Shown here one piece after another: positions 45,998 through 52,806 of a stretch of 64,000 nt of DNA. Within the stretch, counting starts at the first letter, position 1. Every line of letters begins with the position of its first letter. The notes under the pieces were generated by a model. That model was not told the origin of the DNA, did no database searches, and saw only the letters and a program-made list of their open reading frames with translations. The position numbers were made by a program, and so were the translations under genes. Source of the stretch: Candidatus Wallbacteria bacterium (GTDB lineage: Bacteria > Muiribacteriota > UBA6191 > JACPRK01); the NCBI GenBank assembly GCA_016190005.1, contig JACPRK010000127.1:1-64000 (forward strand), in the 5' to 3' direction.

Positions 45998-47083
45998 CTA
46001 GACGACACCTGCTCCGTAGATCTGCCCGTCCAGCCTCAGCCGGGCCTGCCGGGCCTTGTCCGGCGGGAAGGGCGCCAGCAAGAGCGCCAGGCAGGAGCGG
46101 TTGACGCCCTTGTCGAAGACCGTGAAGGCGAGGTTGGCAGCCAGGATCGCGGGAAAGCCGCCGCCGGCCAGGACTGCGCCGCAGGCGACCGCCAGCAGAA
46201 CGGGCATGGCCGAAAGGACTTTGCCGGGCGTGAACCAGGCGAGGAGCCGCCCGGTCAGGCTCGTCTGGAGCAGGAAGATGGTCGTCTTGATGACGGAGTC
46301 GAAGCGGCCCAGGAAGGCCGCAACGTCGGCCGCCGAGGTGAACTGCTCGGACACGGCGCGATTGAGCTGGTAGTCGACCAGGTACTTGAAGATGGCGAAG
46401 GCCGCCACGAGGCGCGCGATGCCGGCCAGCAGCGGTTCCTTGCCGAGCTCCAGGGCTGCCGGGCTCGGCTCGGTGCTGGCAGAGCCGGCCGGGCCTCGCG
46501 CCTCCGCCACGACCCCCTCGAGAATCGCCAGCGCCAGAGCTAGCCCCAGGATTCCCGCGAGGAACAGGTTCTCGAGCCCGGCTACTCTGCCCAACGGTCC
46601 GGTGGCGAGGCCGGTGAGGATCTGGCAGAGGAAGGCTCCGGCCGTGACGAGCGGGGTCCAGGTCTTGACCTCCTGGATCACGAGAACGCCCTCCAGCGTG
46701 TTCCAGAAGAGCATCCAGCACAGGATGGGGAACGGGACGACCATCGACTGAATGGCTGCCTGGGCGTAAAACGACCCGGAGGAGCCGTTGACGCGAGCCA
46801 GTCCGAGGAAGATGGAGTAAGCGATGAAGTAGCCCGTGAGGAGCGCAAATGGCCGCGCGGCCCGCAATGAGCGGAAAACGGCGCTCAGGGCCAGCGCCAG
46901 AACGTACCCCGAGAGAGAAGTCCATGGCAGGTACGCGGCCCCGCAGCGCTGCAGGAAGAGAGTCGTCGAGACGAGGTACACCATCAGCGCAACGCACTGC
47001 GTCAGCGCGAAGGCGGCGGTGATGGCGGCGAAGCGGGGGAAAGCGGCCGGCTGGATGCCGAGAAGCTTGGCGATGCGGCCCAC
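45998..47083 (-). CDS. multi-span transporter-like protein, ending at an in-frame TAG
   Basis: 361 residues with about ten transmembrane helices (e.g. LPWTSLSGYVLALALSAVF, LFLAGILGLALALAILEGVV). The overall look, with a HEAT-repeat region following in frame, is that of MFS or ATP/ADP-translocase-like (Npt-type) transporters with a C-terminal HEAT array. Family assignment is tentative. GTG start with GGAGGG seven bases upstream, 3 bp after the sensor gene stop, so the two form an operon. The stop TAG is followed in the same frame by VSVAMIALPVLLVPKVT, the missing last helix, now in the downstream reading frame. Confidence 0.65.
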   Translation of the reverse strand: MGRIAKLLGIQPAAFPRFAAITAAFALTQCVALMVYLVSTTLFLQRCGAAYLPWTSLSGYVLALALSAVFRSLRAARPFALLTGYFIAYSIFLGLARVNGSSGSFYAQAAIQSMVVPFPILCWMLFWNTLEGVLVIQEVKTWTPLVTAGAFLCQILTGLATGPLGRVAGLENLFLAGILGLALALAILEGVVAEARGPAGSASTEPSPAALELGKEPLLAGIARLVAAFAIFKYLVDYQLNRAVSEQFTSAADVAAFLGRFDSVIKTTIFLLQTSLTGRLLAWFTPGKVLSAMPVLLAVACGAVLAGGGFPAILAANLAFTVFDKGVNRSCLALLLAPFPPDKARQARLRLDGQIYGAGVV

Positions 47084-47086
47084 GGG

Positions 47087-48223
47087 TCAACCCTCCGGCG
47101 GGAGCGCCGAGTCACGCCAGACGTCCTCGATCAGCTGGTCGCGCTGCAGCCGCTCGGCCATGCCGTTGAACGCGCGCGCGGCCTCGCCGAGCTCGTCGGA
47201 GCCGCGCTCCGGGATGCGGTGCGAGACCGCTCCGTCACCCACTTTCCGGATGCCGGCAACCAGCTCGTGAACGGGGCCCAGGATGCGGCGCCCCAGCATC
47301 CACGCGGCGGTCAATCCCAGCAGCAGCGCCGCGCCCAGGGCAAAGGCGGCGGGCAGCCGCAGGCTCGCCAGTGGCGCCAGCGCCACGTCCTTCGGCAGAC
47401 CGACCACCACCCAGTGGGCCCGGGTGCGGGACGGCTCCTCGATCAACAGATGCTCGCGGCCGTCGAAGTCGACGTTGGAGATCCGCTCGAGGCCGTCCGC
47501 GGGCAAGACGAAGGGCTGCTCCTTGCGGGCCCGGAGCAGCCGCGGCGGCGGGTTACCAGTCAGCGCCACCATCCGGCCGCGGTCGTCGAGCACTGCGATG
47601 TAACCCTGCCGGCCGGGCGCAAGGCCGTCGATCCAGACGTTGACCTGCTCCGTAGCCGCAAAGAGCGCCAGAGACAGCAGCCCCTCGGGCTTGCCGCCCT
47701 TGCCCCGCAGGGCAACGACGTAGACCAGCTGCGCGCGATCCGACGGGGTGAAGAAGATGGGCGTGAACTCCGGCGTGCCGGTAGCCATGACGCGGTCGGC
47801 GACGGCGGCGAATGGGCCGGTGTAGCTCTTGTAGCTCTCGCCCACGCGCGCGTGGCCCGAGCGGATTCCTGGCGCGTACCTGAGCAGGCGGAGCTTGGCG
47901 CCGGCATCGAAGACGAAGGCGTTGGAGAAGAACTCGCCGAAGTCGAGGAAAGCCTCCAGCAGCTGCGCCCGGCGAACCTCATCGCCGCGGCTGGCCTCCA
48001 GCTTTCGCGACAGTGATTGGGCCGCATCCACGCCGCGCGTCAGGGCGTGGTCCAGGTGGCGGCTGACGGCCCGCGCAAGGTAGCGATTGGAGCGGATGAC
48101 CCAGGCCTCCATCACGGCGCGACCGCCCGCGTAGAGCACCAGCAAAGCCAGCAGCGAAGCAAGGCCAACGCTGGCCAGGAAGAACTTCGTGATCTGGGCC
48201 CGCAGGCCGGCAGGACGGCTCAT
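47087..48223 (-). CDS. membrane sensor with dCache-like and HAMP domains, no output domain
   Basis: 378 residues: helix 1 (FFLASVGLASLLALLVLYAGG), a ~230-residue periplasmic dCache/PAS-like sensor (SLALFAATEQVNVWIDGLAP, GYIAVLDDRGRMVAL), helix 2 (AAFALGAALLLGLTAAWML), then a HAMP domain (GRRILGPVHELVAGIRKV ... SDELGEAARAFNGMAERL). The protein stops 20 residues later, with no kinase, GGDEF or methyl-accepting region. Signal reception would have to pass to the downstream transporter-HEAT protein, whose gene starts 3 bp later. Chosen ATG gives the correct N-in topology; an in-frame upstream extension has no support. Confidence 0.8.
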   Translation of the reverse strand: MSRPAGLRAQITKFFLASVGLASLLALLVLYAGGRAVMEAWVIRSNRYLARAVSRHLDHALTRGVDAAQSLSRKLEASRGDEVRRAQLLEAFLDFGEFFSNAFVFDAGAKLRLLRYAPGIRSGHARVGESYKSYTGPFAAVADRVMATGTPEFTPIFFTPSDRAQLVYVVALRGKGGKPEGLLSLALFAATEQVNVWIDGLAPGRQGYIAVLDDRGRMVALTGNPPPRLLRARKEQPFVLPADGLERISNVDFDGREHLLIEEPSRTRAHWVVVGLPKDVALAPLASLRLPAAFALGAALLLGLTAAWMLGRRILGPVHELVAGIRKVGDGAVSHRIPERGSDELGEAARAFNGMAERLQRDQLIEDVWRDSALPPEG

Positions 48224-48407
48224 GGACGCAACGGCCCGGGCACCGCACCGGCCGCCTCCCCGGAAGCGGCTGTGCGATGGCGCGTGACGTCGTTCGAAGG
48301 CGTTCGTATCATGGAGTGAGCTCCGGCGGCCGGTGCTTCGAACATCGTGAGGCGCCCGCGCCGGACAATCAAGCGGCCCGAGCGGCCGGGAGGTCGAAGA
48401 GAGCCTC

Positions 48408-49265
48408 GTGGAGATCGTCGAGTCGTCGATCGGTGAGATCCTGACGCGGGCCTGCGGGTACCTGCGCACCGTCTGCTCGCACTCGGCCCAGCCGTACCGA
48501 GGATGCGCGCTCGGCAACTCGCTCTGCGGGGCGGGCTGCTACGTGCAGCACAACAGGTACGTCACCCGCGGGCGCGCCTGGGGCAGCTTCCTGGAGGTGC
48601 GGACCGGCGCGGCCGACTCGTATCGCCGATCGGCGGCCCGGGAGCGACGCTGGGCGTGGGCCAATCGCGGCGCGTTTGCCGTCTACGTGTCGAGCTCGAC
48701 GGAGCCGTTCCAGCCGATCGAGCCTCGGCTGGGCGTGACGCGACGGCTGCTCGAGGCGATGCGCGACGATCCGCCGGACGCGCTGGTCTTGCAGACCCAT
48801 TCGCACCGTGTCACCGAGTACCTGGAGCTCTATCGCGAGCTGGCGGCCCGCTGCGCACTGAGGGTGCACGTGTCGATCGAGACCGACCGCGAGGAGCTCC
48901 CTGGGCTGGCCCCGCACGCCAGCCGCGTGGCCCAGCGCTTCGAGGCCGCCGAGAGGCTCAAGGCGGCGGGGATCACGACCTGGATCACGGTCTCGCCGCT
49001 CCTGCCGATCGCCGACCCCGAGCGCTTCTTCGCGCGGGTCCGCGCCGCGGCCGACGCCGTCGTGGTCGACCACTTCATCGGCGGGGACGGCTCCGCAAAC
49101 GGAAGTCGCACTCTCAGGACGCAACTCCCCGCCGCCATCGCCGCCATCGACCCGGAGGCCCTGACCCTCGACTACCGGGATCGCATGGTGGCCGTGGCCG
49201 CCCGCCACCTCCCGGGCCGGGTGGGCGTCGGCTGCGACGGCTTCGCCGGCCGCTTCCTGCGCTGA
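48408..49265 (+). CDS. radical SAM protein, spore-photoproduct-lyase-like
   Basis: 285 residues. The Cys cluster is GCALGNSLCGAGCYVQHN, i.e. C-x6-C-x3-C rather than the usual C-x3-C-x2-C. The TIM-barrel features that follow are typical of SplB-related radical SAM enzymes: VYVSSSTEPFQPIE after strand 2, VLQTHSHRVTEYLEL, RVHVSIETD, RFEAAERLKAAGITTWITVS and VDHFIGGDGSANG. It would cleave SAM to form a 5'-deoxyadenosyl radical; the substrate is unknown. The GTG start is the best available but no strong ribosome-binding site is visible. It is divergent from the sensor operon and followed by tRNA-Thr on the opposite strand. Confidence 0.75.
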   Translation: MEIVESSIGEILTRACGYLRTVCSHSAQPYRGCALGNSLCGAGCYVQHNRYVTRGRAWGSFLEVRTGAADSYRRSAARERRWAWANRGAFAVYVSSSTEPFQPIEPRLGVTRRLLEAMRDDPPDALVLQTHSHRVTEYLELYRELAARCALRVHVSIETDREELPGLAPHASRVAQRFEAAERLKAAGITTWITVSPLLPIADPERFFARVRAAADAVVVDHFIGGDGSANGSRTLRTQLPAAIAAIDPEALTLDYRDRMVAVAARHLPGRVGVGCDGFAGRFLR

Positions 49266-49280
49266 CCCGGAGGAGCGAGC

Positions 49281-49356
49281 TGGAGCCGGCGACAGGATTT
49301 GAACCCGCGACCAGCTGATTACAAATCAGCTGCTCTACCAACTGAGCTACGCCGGC
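49281..49356 (-). tRNA. tRNA-Thr(TGT)
   Basis: Minus-strand 76-nt cloverleaf: acceptor GCCGGCG / CGCCGGC, anticodon loop TTTGTAA (TGT = Thr), T-loop TTCAAAT and encoded CCA. Confidence 0.96.
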
Positions 49357-49367
49357 TCGCGACGTCA

Positions 49368-49392
49368 CTCGGTGCCCGGATCGGGCACCGAG
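49368..49392. other. 11-bp perfect inverted repeat
   Basis: CTCGGTGCCCG-GAT-CGGGCACCGAG, 46 bp beyond the stop of the molybdopterin enzyme and 11 bp before tRNA-Thr. It is likely a transcription end structure for the upstream gene, although no T-tract follows. Confidence 0.5.
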
Positions 49393-49438
49393 AGGGTACC
49401 GTAACCCTGCTGCGGACGCCACTGCCGGATGCGGGGCT

Positions 49439-51382
49439 TCACACCGGCACGAGCCGGACCCGCTCGTCGTAGAGGGCGCCGCCCTCGCCGCCGTCGGTCA
49501 GGCGGGCCCGGACGAGCGAATTGGCGCACCGGCCGAGCGCGCGCGAGCCGCCCTTGTCCATCACGGCCACGTCGGTGCGCTGCCGAGAATCGTGCTCCAC
49601 GCGCACCAGGAGCCAGCCGATGCGGCTCTCGATGCGCGCCGTCGACCCGTCGGGCAGGCCGTTTGACGCCTCCGGATGCACGCGCACGACCGCGGGCCCC
49701 TGGGGGCGGCGCGGCGGCCCGGCCCACTGCGACGACTGCGACTTCTCCGTCGAGAGCGACATCAGGTAGAGCGGGTAGCCGTCTTCACCCGAAAGCTCCA
49801 CCGGCTCCTCCGACACCAGATGGACGCGGCCGTCGGAGGTCGGGAACTTGCGGTCGGCAAAGAGCACCACCGGCGCCAGAGGGTTGCGGACCGCCTCGGT
49901 TTCCAGCCGCTCCAGCGTGACGCCGAGCGGCGCGATCTTGCCGAGCAGCTTCCGCTTCCACTCCCGCGCCGTACCGCCGAACTCGGCGCCAAGGCCCACG
50001 CGAGGCGCCAGCCGCCGCAAGATTTCGAAGTCGGTCGCCACTCCCGGCGGAGGCCGGACGGCAGGCACCACCGAGCCCAGGTAGTGATTCCCATAGGCGC
50101 CGACCAGGTCCTCGTCCTCGAGCATGGTCGCCGCCGGCAGCACCACGTGCGCCAACCGGGCCGTGTCGGTCACGAACGAGTCGACCACCACCAGCAGGTC
50201 GAGGCGTGAGAGGGCCCGCACGGTCGTCTCCGAATCGGGCAACATCACGACGGGATTTCCCGCAGTGATCCAGCAGGCCCGGATGGGCGGCCGGTCGAGC
50301 TCCAGCAGCTCCTGCCCCAGCCGCGGCTCACAGACGGTCCGAGGGGGCGGCTCTGCGTTGGCCCCGTGAGCCGGCCCGAAGTCGAAGGCGCCCCGCCGCT
50401 TGAAGTAGAACGAGACGCCGCCGCCGGATATCCCCAGGTTGCCCGACACAGCCCCGAGCGCGTCCAACGCCCGGACGATGGCGCTTCCATTGGCCCTGCG
50501 CTGCATCCCCCAGCCGACCTGGATCGCGCAGGGCTTTTCGGCCAGCCGCCTCGCCAGGTCGCGGACCTCCTCTTCGGTCACATCGGCCGCGCGCGCCCAG
50601 TCGCGCACCGGGCGGCGTCCGTACAGTGCCGCGAACTCCTCCAGCCCCGAGCAGTAGCCCGTGGCCTCGTCGTCGATCCCGCCCGCCTCTTCGAGAGCCC
50701 GCGCCACCCCCATCGCCAGGGCGAAGTCTCCCCCCGGCCTGGGCTGGACATGACGCTCGCAGAGCCCCGCCGTCCGGTGCCAGACGGGATCGATCAGCAC
50801 CAGCCGCGCGCCGCGCCTGCGCGCTTCCATCAGCACCGGCAAGAGGTGCACGTTCGAGACGTATGGGTTTTTGCCCCAAAGCAAGATGTGGCGAGCGTTC
50901 GACAGGTCGTGCAGATCGCTGGAGTCCGACTCGCCGAAATCCGCGAGCTGCGCGGCCTCGCCGGCGCCGCTGCAGATGTCTCCGCGCTTGGTCGTCACCG
51001 GGCCGAAGAGCTCGAAGAACCGATCGCAGAGCGCCTTCAGAATCCCGAGCGACCCTCCGGAACGGTAGTGGAAGATCGACGCTGGGCCGCTTTCGGCCCG
51101 GATCGACAAGAGCCTCTCGGCCACGAAGTCGAGCGCCTCATCCCAGCTCGCAGGCTCTAGCCTCTCCCCGCGGCGCAGGAGCGGGGTCGTCAGCCGCTCG
51201 GGGTCATACTGACGTTCCAGGAACCGGCTGGTCCGGCTGCAGAGAAAGCCCTGCGTCACGGGGTGCTCGGGCTCGCCCCTGAGAGCCGTGACGCGCCCCT
51301 CCGACACCTCAGCCAGGATGACGCAGGCGTCGGGGCAGTCGCGGTTGCAGGAGGTTCGAACGACGGTCTTCGCGCGCGGCAT
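49439..51382 (-). CDS. molybdopterin-dependent oxidoreductase (bis-MGD family)
   Basis: 647 residues. The N-terminus binds a [4Fe-4S] cluster (CNRDCPDAC ... GFLC, C-x3-C-x3-C-x26-C). The bis-MGD fold follows: RSGGSLGILKALCDRFFELF, DICSGAGEAAQL, ILLWGKNPYVSN, VLIDPVWHRTAG and IQVGWGMQRRANG. The C-terminal MGD-binding barrel includes LMSLSTEKSQSSQW and MDKGGSRALGRCANSL. Relatives are formate dehydrogenases, nitrate reductases and polysulfide-type enzymes; no electron-transfer subunit, Tat signal or chaperone gene is adjacent, so it is probably a soluble cytoplasmic enzyme with an unknown substrate. Start ATG chosen at the motif-proximal Met; an extra 18 codons upstream are open but lack support. 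Confidence 0.85.
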   Translation of the reverse strand: MPRAKTVVRTSCNRDCPDACVILAEVSEGRVTALRGEPEHPVTQGFLCSRTSRFLERQYDPERLTTPLLRRGERLEPASWDEALDFVAERLLSIRAESGPASIFHYRSGGSLGILKALCDRFFELFGPVTTKRGDICSGAGEAAQLADFGESDSSDLHDLSNARHILLWGKNPYVSNVHLLPVLMEARRRGARLVLIDPVWHRTAGLCERHVQPRPGGDFALAMGVARALEEAGGIDDEATGYCSGLEEFAALYGRRPVRDWARAADVTEEEVRDLARRLAEKPCAIQVGWGMQRRANGSAIVRALDALGAVSGNLGISGGGVSFYFKRRGAFDFGPAHGANAEPPPRTVCEPRLGQELLELDRPPIRACWITAGNPVVMLPDSETTVRALSRLDLLVVVDSFVTDTARLAHVVLPAATMLEDEDLVGAYGNHYLGSVVPAVRPPPGVATDFEILRRLAPRVGLGAEFGGTAREWKRKLLGKIAPLGVTLERLETEAVRNPLAPVVLFADRKFPTSDGRVHLVSEEPVELSGEDGYPLYLMSLSTEKSQSSQWAGPPRRPQGPAVVRVHPEASNGLPDGSTARIESRIGWLLVRVEHDSRQRTDVAVMDKGGSRALGRCANSLVRARLTDGGEGGALYDERVRLVPV

Positions 51383-51426
51383 GGCACCGGAGTATAGCGT
51401 CCGGCGAAAGACCCGGTCCAGAACGG

Positions 51427-51688
51427 AGGGGGGCACGTCGGTAGGCTGGTAGATCTGTACTGGAGTCTACCCATCGAGGGCTCTGCCCCCGAGCCCCCGC
51501 CAAAGGGCAGTGCCCCTTGGAACCCCTTCGGCCGAGAGACTCTCCTTTGTCCTCGAAGGCTGCGAGGACCAATCGAACGCTTCTGCAAGGAAATGGGGGT
51601 GCAGGGGGCCGACGGCCCCTTGCCAGGGCCTGGGGCATGGCCCCAGCAGGAATCAGTACCACTTACGAGCTTACCGACCTGCTCCCCC
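51427..51688. repeat. MITE-like large imperfect inverted repeat with GC palindromes
   Basis: Left arm from 51427 (GGGGGGCACGTCGGTAGGCT, ...TGTACTGG, GGGCTCTGCCCCCGAGCCCC, GGGCAGTGCCCCTTGG) is repeated inverted in the right arm ending near 51688 (GGGGGAGCAGGTCGGTAAGC, GGTACTGA, GGGGCCATGCCCCAGGCC, GGGGCCGTCGGCCCC on the minus strand). A 55-bp AT-richer centre separates them. No coding capacity. A third single copy of the palindromic part is at 52466-52550. Confidence 0.65.
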
Positions 51689-51742
51689 AACGGTGCCTCC
51701 GAGGGGCCTCGCCCGCGCGGGGCGCGGGCGAGGCGCAGGAGA

Positions 51743-52375
51743 TCAGTTGGCGGTGGGGTCCATGGTGTCGAGGGCGCGCTGCGCCTGGAGGGTTCGCTGA
51801 GCCTCGGTGGAACCGGTCTGGCGAGAGACGAGATCGGCGAAGGGGACGCCTGCGACGCGCAGGCTGCGCGTGTCGGGGTCCTCGTCGGGTGCAGCGGCCT
51901 TTTCCACCGGCTCGGGGGCCGGGGTCTCGGGAGCAGCCGGAGCGTCCCCGGCGGCCTCCCCGGCAGGCTCGGCGCCGCCTGAAACCTCGGGCGGCAATCC
52001 GTCCGCGGGCACATCGTCTGGCGCGGCCGCCACCGTGCCGTCCTCGCGCAGCTCGGGAAGGGGCGCCCCGGCGTCGTCTCGACCCGATGGAGCCGCCGGA
52101 GCCTGCGAGTCTTCCGACGGCGCGGCGGGGCCGGGCTCAACCGGCAGCGGTGTCTGGCCCGGGTCGATCGGCGCCGCCGGAGGCTGGCCGCCGCCCGGCG
52201 CGAGCGCCACCACACCCGGCTGCCCGCCGGAGCCACCCGAGCCGCCTCCGACGTGCAGTTGCAGGCCCGTGAAAGGCGAGATCGACAGGTCCACCGGCCG
52301 CCCTCCGCAGCCGGTCAGCCCGATCGTCGCCACCGTCAACAGGAGCAGCCCCGAGCGGGGCAGAAGCCTGCCCAT
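51743..52375 (-). CDS. Pro/Ala-rich lipoprotein
   Basis: 210 residues. The signal peptide ends in lipobox LTGC, so it is a lipoprotein. Residues ~45-170 are low-complexity Gly, Pro, Ala, Glu and Asp, probably an extended spacer. The last ~45 residues (SLRVAGVPFADLVSRQTGST ... QAQRALDTMDP) are more normal and may be a small helical domain. GAGGAGG lies 5 bases before the ATG. Family not recognised. It is flanked by the MITE-like repeat and the third palindromic copy. Confidence 0.7.
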   Translation of the reverse strand: MGRLLPRSGLLLLTVATIGLTGCGGRPVDLSISPFTGLQLHVGGGSGGSGGQPGVVALAPGGGQPPAAPIDPGQTPLPVEPGPAAPSEDSQAPAAPSGRDDAGAPLPELREDGTVAAAPDDVPADGLPPEVSGGAEPAGEAAGDAPAAPETPAPEPVEKAAAPDEDPDTRSLRVAGVPFADLVSRQTGSTEAQRTLQAQRALDTMDPTAN

Positions 52376-52465
52376 GCGAACCTCCTCGTCTTGGGCCGGC
52401 CGCAAGCGGCCAGCGCGTTAGCGTTGGCGGCGAGGGATGCAGGCATGATGCCAGGGGGGAGAAGG

Positions 52466-52550
52466 GGTACTGAATAGAGCCTGTCGGGGGCGTCGCTCCC
52501 GAACCCCGACCAGGGGGTCAAGAACCCCCTGGTCCCCCATTCTTTGCGGG
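52466..52550. repeat. third copy of GC-rich palindromic element
   Basis: GGTACTGA, GGGGGCGTCGCTCCCGAACC, CCAGGGGGTC ... ACCCCCTGGTCCCCCATT. It shares order and core with both arms of the element at 51427-51688. No gene in 52376-52628 otherwise. Confidence 0.6.
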
Positions 52551-52628
52551 TTTTGGGACGGTCGGGAGCAGGCGGCCTCGTGCGAAAGATCTCGCACCAT
52601 CGAAGCCCGAGCGACGACCTCCGCAAAC

Positions 52629-52664
52629 GTAACAGCCCGGTCACTCACGTAACCGGGCCGTTAC
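52629..52664 (-). terminator. terminator after tRNA-Val
   Basis: Minus strand: GTAAC-g-GCCCGGT, 10-nt loop, ACCGGGC-t-GTTAC, followed by GTTTGC. Twelve pairs with one mismatch, 66 bp after the tRNA 3' end. It would end the transcript of the fusion gene plus tRNA. Confidence 0.65.
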
Positions 52665-52729
52665 TCGGTTCTCGGAGCGGCCTGGGCGGACCCTGTCGGG
52701 GCAGCGGCCTCGTCGAACCAAGGAGGCAG

Positions 52730-52806
52730 TGGTGGGCGGTAATGGACTCGAACCATCGACCTCCTGCGTGTCGAGCAGGCGCTCTAACCAGCTGAGCTAA
52801 CCGCCC
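52730..52806 (-). tRNA. tRNA-Val(GAC), overlapping the fusion gene stop
   Basis: Minus-strand 77-nt cloverleaf: acceptor GGGCGGT / ACCGCCC, anticodon stem CCTGC / GCAGG with loop TCGACAC, T-arm GGTTCGAGT, discriminator A and encoded CCA. Anticodon GAC reads Val. Position 33, normally U, is C. Bases 8-10 (TAG) are also the stop codon of the upstream dehydrogenase-ValRS fusion gene. Confidence 0.9.

Noticed and set aside
45998-46000. TAG read as pyrrolysine or programmed recoding
   Set aside because: No pyl genes, no downstream structure seen; mutation or sequence error is simpler. Kept only as a checkable oddity.
45753-47090. 445-codon minus-strand frame overlapping the transporter
   Set aside because: Out-of-frame shadow; the transporter frame alone has transmembrane helices.
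49439-51382. Formate dehydrogenase with selenocysteine
   Set aside because: No in-frame TGA and no electron-transfer subunit; only the general molybdopterin family can be supported.
52730-52806. tRNA-Val as a pseudogene because of C33 and CDS overlap
   Set aside because: All stems pair, CCA is encoded and a terminator follows, so it looks functional.
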